Assembly (NCBI GenBank): GCA_002050435.1
Contig: MWYV01000031.1
Location: 1 to 64,000 of the forward strand
Direction of reading: 5' to 3'
Source of the DNA: Chitinophagales bacterium 33-2
GTDB taxonomy: Bacteria; Bacteroidota; Bacteroidia; Chitinophagales; Chitinophagaceae
DNA length: 64,000 bases
In this document: positions 16,076 through 24,147 of the stretch, one piece after another
How positions within the stretch are numbered: the first letter of the stretch is position 1
Layout: the number at the start of each line of letters is the position of its first letter
Translations under genes and position numbers: made by a program
The notes under the pieces: generated by a model
What the model was told of the DNA's origin: nothing
Seen by the model: only the letters and a program-made list of their open reading frames with translations
The model's database searches: none

Positions 16076-17420
16076 AGTATTAAATAAAAATTCTTTCTTA
16101 CTTTATTTTTTATTATTGTTAAGTGGTGTTGCTTATTATTTATTAGGATATCATACAGCAAGGCAAAATTTCCTTCAGGTTTTTGGATTATTTACATTTT
16201 TGTTTGCTAGTTTTTTTATTGGATACAATTTATATTCTGCTACCCATTTTAAAAATTTATTTATTTCCGGAATTGTTTTTCGCTTTCTGTTGCTATTCTC
16301 AATTCCTAATCTTTCTGAAGATGTGTTTCGCTTTATCTGGGATGGAAGGCTTGCGGCAAATGGCATAAACCCGTTCAGCTACTTACCATCAGAGATTATG
16401 CAAATGCCAGCCATCAGGGGTATTTCAAAAGAACTCTACCTGCAACTAAATTCTGTAGATCATTATTCTATTTATCCGCCGGTATTACAGGGCGTTTTTT
16501 GGTTAGAAGCAAAATTATTTCCAGAAAATGTATATGCTGCGATTATTTTTTATAAATGCTTCATTCTATTTTTTGAAATTGGTACATTTTTCATAATGCT
16601 GCAAGTATTGAAAAAGTTATCCTTGCCGAAAACCCTGTCATTACTCTATATTTTAAATCCGCTGGTGATCATTGAGCTTAGTGGCAATGCGCACTTTGAC
16701 GGTGTAATGATCTTTTTTGTGTTATTTGCTTTTTTACTTCTTTTAAAAAACAACTGGCAAGCCTCAGGCATCGGGCTTGCTTTGGGAATTGCAACTAAAC
16801 TGCTACCTGTTCTTTTTCTTCCTTTATTAGTTAATAAACTGGGTTGGAAAAAAGGCCTACTGTATGCCGTTACCACCACAGTAGCATCAGTGATATTATT
16901 TGCTGTTGTATTTGATATTGACACCATACAACACATGCTCAACAGTATTGACTTATTTATCCGCAAGTTTGAATTCAATGCGAGCATTTACTATGTGGTA
17001 AGGTATTTTGGCACACTTATAAAAGGTTATAATATCATCGCACTGGCCGGACCCTCATTGATCATGCTTTCTACATTGATCATTTTTTTTATTTCTTTTA
17101 AAAGGAACAATGCATCACAAATGCTTTTTACTAAAGGATTATTTGTTATCACTACCTGGTATTTTTTTTCCACTACTGTTCATCCCTGGTACCTTTGCCT
17201 ACCATTGGCCATTTCTATTTTTACACAGTACAGATATGCAGTTATTTGGACTTATCTTGCAACACTTAGTTATTACGCTTATCATTCAACACCGGTTAAA
17301 GAAAATCTGTTGTTGACAGCAATCAGTTATTTGATCGTGGCGGGATATGCATTTTCGGAATTGAGCAAAACCAATATATATATAAAAAATCTTTCTCAAA
17401 AAAATAATGAAAGCATCTAG
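16065..17420 (+). CDS. GT-C type membrane glycosyltransferase (mannosyltransferase-like)
   Basis: The 451-residue protein has about eleven transmembrane segments. The first large loop carries LSEDVFRFIWDGRLAANGINPF, the acidic catalytic motif expected in GT-C transferases, followed by YSIYPPVLQ. HPWYLCLPLAISI near the end is also typical. Such enzymes take sugar from polyprenyl phosphate on the outer face of the inner membrane. The DPM1-like gene two positions upstream could supply that donor. It overlaps the preceding gene by 11 bp and closes the operon; a strong terminator follows at 17543. Confidence 0.85.
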   Translation: MKDEVLNKNSFLLYFLLLLSGVAYYLLGYHTARQNFLQVFGLFTFLFASFFIGYNLYSATHFKNLFISGIVFRFLLLFSIPNLSEDVFRFIWDGRLAANGINPFSYLPSEIMQMPAIRGISKELYLQLNSVDHYSIYPPVLQGVFWLEAKLFPENVYAAIIFYKCFILFFEIGTFFIMLQVLKKLSLPKTLSLLYILNPLVIIELSGNAHFDGVMIFFVLFAFLLLLKNNWQASGIGLALGIATKLLPVLFLPLLVNKLGWKKGLLYAVTTTVASVILFAVVFDIDTIQHMLNSIDLFIRKFEFNASIYYVVRYFGTLIKGYNIIALAGPSLIMLSTLIIFFISFKRNNASQMLFTKGLFVITTWYFFSTTVHPWYLCLPLAISIFTQYRYAVIWTYLATLSYYAYHSTPVKENLLLTAISYLIVAGYAFSELSKTNIYIKNLSQKNNESI

Positions 17421-17542
17421 TGTAATTAATTAAATTGACTATTTAATAGAATTTGTGATCAGACTTTTGCTATACATTCAATCACTTCTCTTAAATCTAA
17501 ATCAATTTGTTTCGAAACCTGTAAACAACCCTTTCCGCTGAT

Positions 17543-17579
17543 GGGACAAATAAGGTAAAAACTAGTTTGTCCCTTTTTT
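17543..17579 (+). terminator. Rho-independent terminator after the redox/glycosyltransferase operon
   Basis: A perfect 8 bp stem, GGGACAAA pairing with TTTGTCCC around a 15 nt loop, is followed by six T. It lies 120 bp past the GT-C gene stop and separates it from the convergent mutS2 gene. Confidence 0.75.
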
Positions 17580-17684
17580 ATGTCCGTTGAAAGGCTCGCT
17601 GCCTGGGCGATGAGCTCGAAAAAATGGTTACGACTTCGGTTCGAAATCCCTCATGTGTCTTCTATGATTCTCCCGGTCGGTAAA

Positions 17685-19784
17685 TTAAACTTCTTTATCT
17701 TTTACAAGGGAAAGATCATTCAGATCGATTTGCATGGGCAGCATTCCAATTTTAACAACAGCCTTCTTCCCCCTGATCTCCAGCACTTCGCCTACCTGTA
17801 AATTCTTTTTCATCTTTACTTTATCTCCAATTTTAATTTCGCCCTTCACTTCCTCATATTTCTGATCCAGTTGCTTTTGCTTTTTACTGGCTACTTTCTG
17901 TTCGTTCTTTTTAAAAAGCAATGCAGCCATTTCTTTAATCACCTTACTCTTGTCTTCCGATTTTTTCCATTCTATCACCATCTGTCGCAGTTTGCGCTCC
18001 ATGTCTTTAAGGTAAGCCAGCCGCTCTTCAGTTACCTGGTTTTGGTGTTTCAGCAACTCCACCTGCTGACTATGAGATTCTTTTTCCAACACCTTCTGCA
18101 TTTCATTCTTTAGCCTTTCGTTTTCCTTTACCAGTTTTTGGAGCTCTTTTTCCTTTTCCTGCACTTTCTGCAGATCCTGTTCCGTTCTGTTTAACAACTT
18201 ATCCAGTTGAAAATGTTCCTCATCAACCATTCCTCTTGCACGCTGAATCAATTTTTTATCAAGGCCAATTCTTTCCGCGATGGAAAATGTATAAGAACTA
18301 CCAGGCTTTCCCAAAACCAGTTTGTATAAAGGCAGCAAGTTTTTTTCATCAAAAGCCATGGCCCCATTAATAATGCCGGGTGTTTTATTGGCCATTACTT
18401 TCAGGTTGAGGTAATGGGTGGTCACAATTCCCATGGCATGTTTGCGCGCAAGTTCTTCCATGATCACTTCTGCAAACGCACCGCCCAAATTCGGATCACT
18501 TCCACTTCCCAGTTCATCAATAAAAAACAAAGTGCGGCCATTGGCATTGTCCATAAAATGCTTCATGCTTAGCAAATGACTGCTGTACGTACTGAGTTCA
18601 AATTCGATGCTTTGCGTATCGCCTATATGAATCATCAGTTGTTTGAATATTCCAAAACTGGAGGAGGGATGCACGGGAACCAGTAGCCCGCTTTGCACCA
18701 TCATTTGTAAAAGCCCCACCGTTTTCATGGTTACGGTTTTACCACCCGCATTGGGGCCGGAAATCACAAGAATGCGATTCTTTTCGTTCAGTGAAATATC
18801 AACTGGAATGGTGGGTTTCCCTGTTTTTTTATTATATAAAAATAAAAGCGGATGATATGCTTTTTCCAGGTGTACCATTGCTTTATCAGAGATCACAGGA
18901 TATTCGCCACCCATTTCAATTGCAAATGCAGCTTTGGCCCTGATAAAATCATATTCTCCCACAATGGCATGGTAAACTGAAAGCAGGGAAGCATGCGCTG
19001 CCAATTTTTTTGTAAGATGCTTCAGGATCCGGTAAACTTCTTTTCTTTCGGAGATCTCAAGTTCATGGATCTGATTATTCATTTCAATGGTTTCCTCCGG
19101 CTCAATAAAAGTGGTGCGCCTGCTGTCACTTTCTCCATGCAAAATCCCTTTCACCATTCTTTTTTGTTCTGCAAATACCGCCACTACCCTTCTGCCGCCC
19201 ATAAAGCTTTCTTCGATATCGGCGAGGTAACCCAGTTTATTCAGTTTGCTTACAATGCGGTCAAAAGCTTTCCTGATCTCATTTCGCTTTTTGTAAAGAC
19301 TCATTCTGATCGACGCAAGTTCATCGCTTGCACTGTCTTTTACATTTCCGGTTTCGTCTATTACTTCATTGATGAGTCGCAATATTTCCTTTTCATAATG
19401 TGTATGCGCGATCACATCAGCAAGTCCTTGATAAGATTGTTTTCTTTCCGCATCAAACCACCGGAATATGCTTTCCATGCTCATGAGGAGCTTTCTAAAA
19501 CCTACCAGTTGTTCGCCGGAAAGCATCGCGCCTTCAATCGTAATCAGTTTGAGTTCTTTTGCCAGATTCAAAACGAAGTCATTAGGAAAATAATTGGCGT
19601 GTTGAATCAACTGGCGGTACTCATGTGATTGCTTCAGCTCTCTTTCAATAAAATCTTTTCTCGTATGGATTCTTAATTCAGCAGCCCTCGAACGTGCAAA
19701 TTCAGAACGGCATTTTTCATGAAGCAAACTTTTAATTTTATCAAACTCCAGCTGTACGCTGGCCGAACCGGGGTATAGTTTCAT
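17685..19784 (-). CDS. mutS2: MutS2-family ATPase without Smr domain
   Basis: The 699-residue protein has the MutS2 layout: helical lever and clamp regions (1-310), then the MutS ATPase core with Walker A ISGPNAGGKTVTMKT, the Walker B region TLFFIDELGSGSDP and the signature STYSSHLLSMKH. A long charged coiled coil follows (about 510-620), then a small KOW/SH3-like end (GDKVKMKKNLQVGEVLEI). Family members are commonly about 780 residues and end in an Smr nuclease domain. Here the protein stops after the SH3-like part. MutS2 acts on recombination intermediates and collided ribosomes in studied species. Without Smr it would lack its own nuclease. Confidence 0.9.
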   Translation of the reverse strand: MKLYPGSASVQLEFDKIKSLLHEKCRSEFARSRAAELRIHTRKDFIERELKQSHEYRQLIQHANYFPNDFVLNLAKELKLITIEGAMLSGEQLVGFRKLLMSMESIFRWFDAERKQSYQGLADVIAHTHYEKEILRLINEVIDETGNVKDSASDELASIRMSLYKKRNEIRKAFDRIVSKLNKLGYLADIEESFMGGRRVVAVFAEQKRMVKGILHGESDSRRTTFIEPEETIEMNNQIHELEISERKEVYRILKHLTKKLAAHASLLSVYHAIVGEYDFIRAKAAFAIEMGGEYPVISDKAMVHLEKAYHPLLFLYNKKTGKPTIPVDISLNEKNRILVISGPNAGGKTVTMKTVGLLQMMVQSGLLVPVHPSSSFGIFKQLMIHIGDTQSIEFELSTYSSHLLSMKHFMDNANGRTLFFIDELGSGSDPNLGGAFAEVIMEELARKHAMGIVTTHYLNLKVMANKTPGIINGAMAFDEKNLLPLYKLVLGKPGSSYTFSIAERIGLDKKLIQRARGMVDEEHFQLDKLLNRTEQDLQKVQEKEKELQKLVKENERLKNEMQKVLEKESHSQQVELLKHQNQVTEERLAYLKDMERKLRQMVIEWKKSEDKSKVIKEMAALLFKKNEQKVASKKQKQLDQKYEEVKGEIKIGDKVKMKKNLQVGEVLEIRGKKAVVKIGMLPMQIDLNDLSLVKDKEV

Positions 19785-19926
19785 CAGATCCTCTAAAAGA
19801 AGGTTTTAGTAAAGGTAAGGACACGCTTTTTTTAATCTCTAAATAGAACCAACCTATTGTTAAAAATTCTTTCTTGGCTTTTCATTGTCTATTTTCAGAG
19901 TGAATTTTGTTCACCTTCATCAAGCT

Positions 19927-20577
19927 ATGACAAAAGCCCTATTTTTTTCCATTTTTGGAATTTTTATTTTTTTTGCCTGCAACACCGAAAAAAGATATAA
20001 AGGTATGAGCACTTCGTTGATCCATTCGTTTGAAAAAACCGATACAGCCACTTTTGGAACAGGTTGTTTCTGGTGTACCGAAGCCATTTTTGAACAACTC
20101 AATGGCGTATTAAGTGCTACTTCAGGGTATACCGGTGGCCAGGCTCCCAATCCTACCTACAAAGAAGTTGTTAGCGGGCAAACAGGTCACGCTGAATGTG
20201 TGCAAGTGGTATATGAACCCGGAAAAATTAGTTTTGATGATTTGCTGGAAGTTTTTTTCCAGGTACACGATCCAACCAGTTTGAATCGCCAGGGGGCTGA
20301 TATAGGTACACAGTACCGGAGCGCCATATTTTATGCTGATGTACATCAAAAAGAAAAGTCGGAATATTATATTGCTGAATTGAATAAAAGTGGTGCTTAC
20401 AACAAACCCATTGTTACAGAAATTGCTTCGCTGACTAAATTCTATCCAGCTGAAGACTATCACCAGGAGTATTACGAAAACAATAAAAGCACCAATCCCT
20501 ATTGCTCTGTTGTTATTCGTCCCAAGCTTGAAAAATTTGAAAAAGTTTTTGCAAAGAAATTAAAAAGCAACAATTAA
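19927..20577 (+). CDS. msrA: Second MsrA, lipoprotein form
   Basis: The ORF track starts at a TTG (19885); the ATG at 19927 begins a lipoprotein signal (FGIFIFFAC) and gives 216 residues. The catalytic motif is GCFWCTEAIFE, with SGYTGGQAPNPTY, HAECVQVVYEP and EDYHQEYYENN. It is clearly the same family as the msrA at 8765 but not a recent copy, since the sequences differ throughout. It stands apart from msrB and is followed closely by the BNR-repeat gene, with which it may be co-transcribed. It is expected in the periplasm or on the outer membrane. Confidence 0.93.
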   Translation: MTKALFFSIFGIFIFFACNTEKRYKGMSTSLIHSFEKTDTATFGTGCFWCTEAIFEQLNGVLSATSGYTGGQAPNPTYKEVVSGQTGHAECVQVVYEPGKISFDDLLEVFFQVHDPTSLNRQGADIGTQYRSAIFYADVHQKEKSEYYIAELNKSGAYNKPIVTEIASLTKFYPAEDYHQEYYENNKSTNPYCSVVIRPKLEKFEKVFAKKLKSNN

Positions 20578-20610
20578 CGTATATTGTTGAGTTTTGCCTC
20601 ATCAAATACC

Positions 20611-21669
20611 ATGAAAAATCTTCTGGCAATACCTGTCTTCATTTGCCTGTCTTTATTCAGTGCTGCACAAAAAGACAGCCTCACTATTGAGATCCTTGCT
20701 CAGGGCACCAACACTTCTTTACGTGGGCTCAGCGTAGTCAATAACCAGGTAATCTGGGTAAGTGGAAGCAATGGAACTGTAGGCAGATCCAGCAATGGTG
20801 GTAAAGATTTTAAATGGATGGTGGTAAAAGGTTTTGAGAAAACCGATTTCAGGGATATAGAGGCGTTTGATGCTTCCACAGCCATTATCATGGGCATCGG
20901 TTCACCTGGCTATATTTTAAGAACTACTGATGGTGGTGAAACCTGGACCCTGGTGTATGAAAATAAATCTGCCGGCATTTTTATGGATGCCATGGAATTC
21001 TGGAACCGCCAGGCCGGTATTGTGATCGGCGATCCGATTGATGGTAAATTTTTTATTGCGCGCACATTTGATAACGGTTTAACATGGAGAGAAATTCCAG
21101 ATGCTTATAAGCCTGTTGCAGATACGGGTGAAGCCTGTTTTGCTGCGAGCGGCACCAATATCCGTGCACTTGATAATGATGAAGCCATTTTTATTTCAGG
21201 TGGAAACAATTCCTACGCATATATACGTGATCAGAAAATTAAACTGCCACTGGTAAATGGGAGTGCATCCACGGGTGCCTATTCCATTGCCGTTTGGGAT
21301 CGTTATAAACTCAATGGGGGTAAAAAACTGGTTGTAGTGGGTGGCGATTATACAAATGATAGTGCGCGTTCGAAAACTGCAGCCTACAGTATTGACAGGG
21401 GCAAGACCTGGAAGCTTTCAAAAACGCCTCCCGGTGGTTACAGGAGTGCAGTTGAATTTATGAGTGAAAAACATTTGATCACCTGCGGGCCCAATGGTGT
21501 TGATCTGTCATTTGATGGCGGGCAAACATGGCGGTCGATTTCTAAACAGGGATTCCATGCTGTGCGCATCGCCAGGAATGGCAATGCTGTTTTTCTTGCA
21601 GGCGCAGATGGAAAAGTGGCCAGGCTGCACATTCCGGAAAGAAGCGGAAAGATCAGGACGAAATTTTAA
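20611..21669 (+). CDS. Secreted BNR/YCF48-like beta-propeller protein
   Basis: The start is placed at the ATG 20611 (MKNLLAIPVFICLS), giving a Sec signal peptide cut near SAAQ and 352 residues in all. The mature protein has repeated Asp-box-like turns: SSNGGKDFKWM, TTDGGETWTLV, TFDNGLTWREI, SIDRGKTWKLS and SFDGGQTWRSI, spaced as blades of a beta-propeller. Families with this pattern include photosystem II assembly factor YCF48 relatives and sialidase-like proteins. Catalytic residues are not visible, so a binding or structural role outside the cytoplasm is more likely. It follows msrA by 33 bp. Confidence 0.82.
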   Translation: MKNLLAIPVFICLSLFSAAQKDSLTIEILAQGTNTSLRGLSVVNNQVIWVSGSNGTVGRSSNGGKDFKWMVVKGFEKTDFRDIEAFDASTAIIMGIGSPGYILRTTDGGETWTLVYENKSAGIFMDAMEFWNRQAGIVIGDPIDGKFFIARTFDNGLTWREIPDAYKPVADTGEACFAASGTNIRALDNDEAIFISGGNNSYAYIRDQKIKLPLVNGSASTGAYSIAVWDRYKLNGGKKLVVVGGDYTNDSARSKTAAYSIDRGKTWKLSKTPPGGYRSAVEFMSEKHLITCGPNGVDLSFDGGQTWRSISKQGFHAVRIARNGNAVFLAGADGKVARLHIPERSGKIRTKF

Positions 21670-21694
21670 GTTCCCGAATAACAAAAGCAGCTCT

Positions 21695-23950
21695 TTAATT
21701 CTTTCCCAACTTTTTCTTTAGTTCCTGCAGTTTTAAATGAAATGCATCCGTTTCTTTTTCCGCTTTTACAACTGGCTTTTTTGCTGCTTCGGGTTTGATT
21801 TCTTTTTGCACCTGGGCTGCTTCATCTTTCATCGACAATTGAATTCTTTTACGGGCAACATCCACTTCCGAAACCATCACTTTTACTTTCTGGTTTAGCT
21901 TAACAACTTCGTTGGGATCTGCAATATACCTGTTGGCCATTTGAGAAACATGTACCAGCCCGTCCTGCTTTACACCGATATCCACAAAAGCGCCGAAATT
22001 GGTAATGTTGGTCACAATACCCGGCAACACCATTCCCTGCCGCAGATCTTCAATGGATTTTACAGTATCATCGAAACGGAATTCTTCTATTTGCGCACGC
22101 GGATCCCTGCCTGGCTTTTCAAGCTCTTTTAAAATGTCTTCAATTGTAAAAGTCCCGGCTTTTTCGTTGAGGTATTTACTTTTATCCACCTGTTTGCGCA
22201 GGTCGGCTTTCAGGATCAGCTCTTCAAGAGAAGCCTGCAGGTCTTTCGCCATTGATTCCACTATCGGATAACTTTCCGGGTGAACAGATGAATTATCCAG
22301 GGGATGAAAGGCATTGGGTATGCGAAGAAAACCTGCACACTGTTCAAATGATTTAGGTCCCATCATGGGAACTTTTTTCAAATCTTCCCTGCTTTTAAAT
22401 GGTCCCTGTTGCAAACGATGACTAACAATATTCTGTGCCAGTGTTGCGCTGATACCTGAAACATACTGCAATAAATGCCTTGATGCCGTATTGAGGTCTA
22501 CCCCAACAAAATTTACAGCACTTTCCACTACCCTGTCTAAAGCCTGTTTTAATTTCAATTGGTTCACATCATGCTGGTACTGTCCAACACCAATGGATTT
22601 TGGGTCGATCTTTACCAGTTCACTCAGCGGGTCCAACAACCTTCTTCCAATACTTATGGCGCCTCTTACGGTAACATCATGGTCCGGAAATTCTTCTCTC
22701 GCCACATCAGATGCAGAATAAATAGATGCACCACTTTCATTGACCTGGAAAATACGCAATGGTTTTCCAAAATCTATACTCCGCACCATTTGTTCCGTTT
22801 CCCTTCCAGCAGTACCATTGCCTACTCCCACAGCTTCAATATTAAACTTTGATACGAGTTGTTTCATTAACGCTGTGCTTTCCTGCCATTGATTTTGCGG
22901 TGGATGTGGAAAGATGGTGGTATTGTGAACAAGATTTCCCTGCGCATCCAAACATACCAGCTTACAACCCGATCTGAATCCAGGATCAAGCGCCAGCACA
23001 TTTTTATTTCCCAGTGGGGAAGCGAGTAAAAGCTGTCTAAGATTTTCAGAGAAAACATGAATCGCATCTTCATCGGCCTTTTGCTTGCTCAATAGCCTGA
23101 ATTCGTTTTCAATGGATGATTTCAGTAAACGATTGTAACTGTCTTCAATTGATTTTGTTATTTCGGCAGCGGAGTGGTTATGAGATTTTATAATTAAGGC
23201 TTCCAAAGATTCCACTGCAATGGTTTTTTCTATGCTGATATCCATAGATAGGAACCCTTCCTTTTCGCCACGCCTGATCGCCAGTAAACGGTGTGAAGGA
23301 CATTTGGACAGCAATTCGCTGAAATCAAAATAATCCCGGAATTTCTGGGCTTCAGGTTCATCCTTTTTTGTACTTAGTAATTTTGAACGCACTGTTGCAG
23401 ACGCCGCAAACAATTGCCGAACTTTTGCTCTCGCCAGTTCATGTTCACTGATCCACTCTGCCATAATATCACGGGCGCCCTGCAAAGCTTCCTTACTGTC
23501 TTTTACCTGGTCATTAATGAAATTTTCGGCAAATTGATCGGGGTCCATATCTGTTTGTTTCCAGATTTCCTGCGCAAGTGGTTCCAGTCCTTTTTCAACC
23601 GCCTGTGAAGCGCGTGTTTTTCGTTTTGGTTTGAAGGGCAGATAGATATCTTCCAGTGCTGTTGCATCAAAACAGGTTTCGATCCTTGCCTTTAATTCCG
23701 GCGTTAATTTTCCCGATTCTTCAATCGTCTGGATCACGGTTTCTTTTCTTTTCTGCAGTTCTTTGTAATACCCAAGGGCTTCTACAACTCCACCAATCAC
23801 CACTTCATCCAGGTTACCGGTAACTTCTTTGCGATACCTCGACATAAACGGAATGGTTGCACCTTCTGAATGCATCTGGCTGATACGATCTACCTGCGAT
23901 CGGGAGATGTTAAACTGGCGAGCGATCTGGTCGAAATACTTTTGATCCAT
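21695..23950 (-). CDS. tex: Tex-family RNA-binding transcription accessory protein
   Basis: The 751-residue protein is full length for Tex. In order: the N-terminal helical region (RSQVDRISQMHSEGATIPFMSRYRKEVTGNLDE), the YqgF-like RNase H fold (NVLALDPGFRSGCKLVCLD), the helix-hairpin-helix segment (VGVDLNTASRHLLQYVSGIS) and an S1 RNA-binding domain (GMVLPGIVTNITNFGAFVDIGVKQDGLVHVSQM). A charged low-complexity tail of about 50 residues ends it. Tex binds nucleic acid and associates with transcription. It converges with the beta-propeller gene with 25 bp between stops. Confidence 0.95.
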   Translation of the reverse strand: MDQKYFDQIARQFNISRSQVDRISQMHSEGATIPFMSRYRKEVTGNLDEVVIGGVVEALGYYKELQKRKETVIQTIEESGKLTPELKARIETCFDATALEDIYLPFKPKRKTRASQAVEKGLEPLAQEIWKQTDMDPDQFAENFINDQVKDSKEALQGARDIMAEWISEHELARAKVRQLFAASATVRSKLLSTKKDEPEAQKFRDYFDFSELLSKCPSHRLLAIRRGEKEGFLSMDISIEKTIAVESLEALIIKSHNHSAAEITKSIEDSYNRLLKSSIENEFRLLSKQKADEDAIHVFSENLRQLLLASPLGNKNVLALDPGFRSGCKLVCLDAQGNLVHNTTIFPHPPQNQWQESTALMKQLVSKFNIEAVGVGNGTAGRETEQMVRSIDFGKPLRIFQVNESGASIYSASDVAREEFPDHDVTVRGAISIGRRLLDPLSELVKIDPKSIGVGQYQHDVNQLKLKQALDRVVESAVNFVGVDLNTASRHLLQYVSGISATLAQNIVSHRLQQGPFKSREDLKKVPMMGPKSFEQCAGFLRIPNAFHPLDNSSVHPESYPIVESMAKDLQASLEELILKADLRKQVDKSKYLNEKAGTFTIEDILKELEKPGRDPRAQIEEFRFDDTVKSIEDLRQGMVLPGIVTNITNFGAFVDIGVKQDGLVHVSQMANRYIADPNEVVKLNQKVKVMVSEVDVARKRIQLSMKDEAAQVQKEIKPEAAKKPVVKAEKETDAFHLKLQELKKKLGKN

Positions 23951-24147
23951 AAGGAAAATTCAGGGCTGCAAATCTAGTGGATGCCCGTAATGATTTTTTT
24001 ATTTAATTATGGGGATTTTGCGATTTAATGTAAGAGGTTAACTTATAACAAAAGAATGTAATAAGCGCTTCCTTTCTGCATTATGATTTTAATAGGAAGA
24101 TGTTTTGTAAATTTCAGCCATATTTTTCACCCTTAATAATTTTGCAC

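Noticed and set aside
17590-17670. Possible tRNA on the plus strand (GGTTCGAAATCC T-loop-like motif)
   Set aside because: No acceptor, D or anticodon stem could be paired, so it is not called as a tRNA; kept only as a low-level relic finding.
18993-19628. 211-residue ORF antisense to mutS2
   Set aside because: Long, but entirely inside the mutS2 gene on the opposite strand and without any motif; the MutS2 frame is certain.
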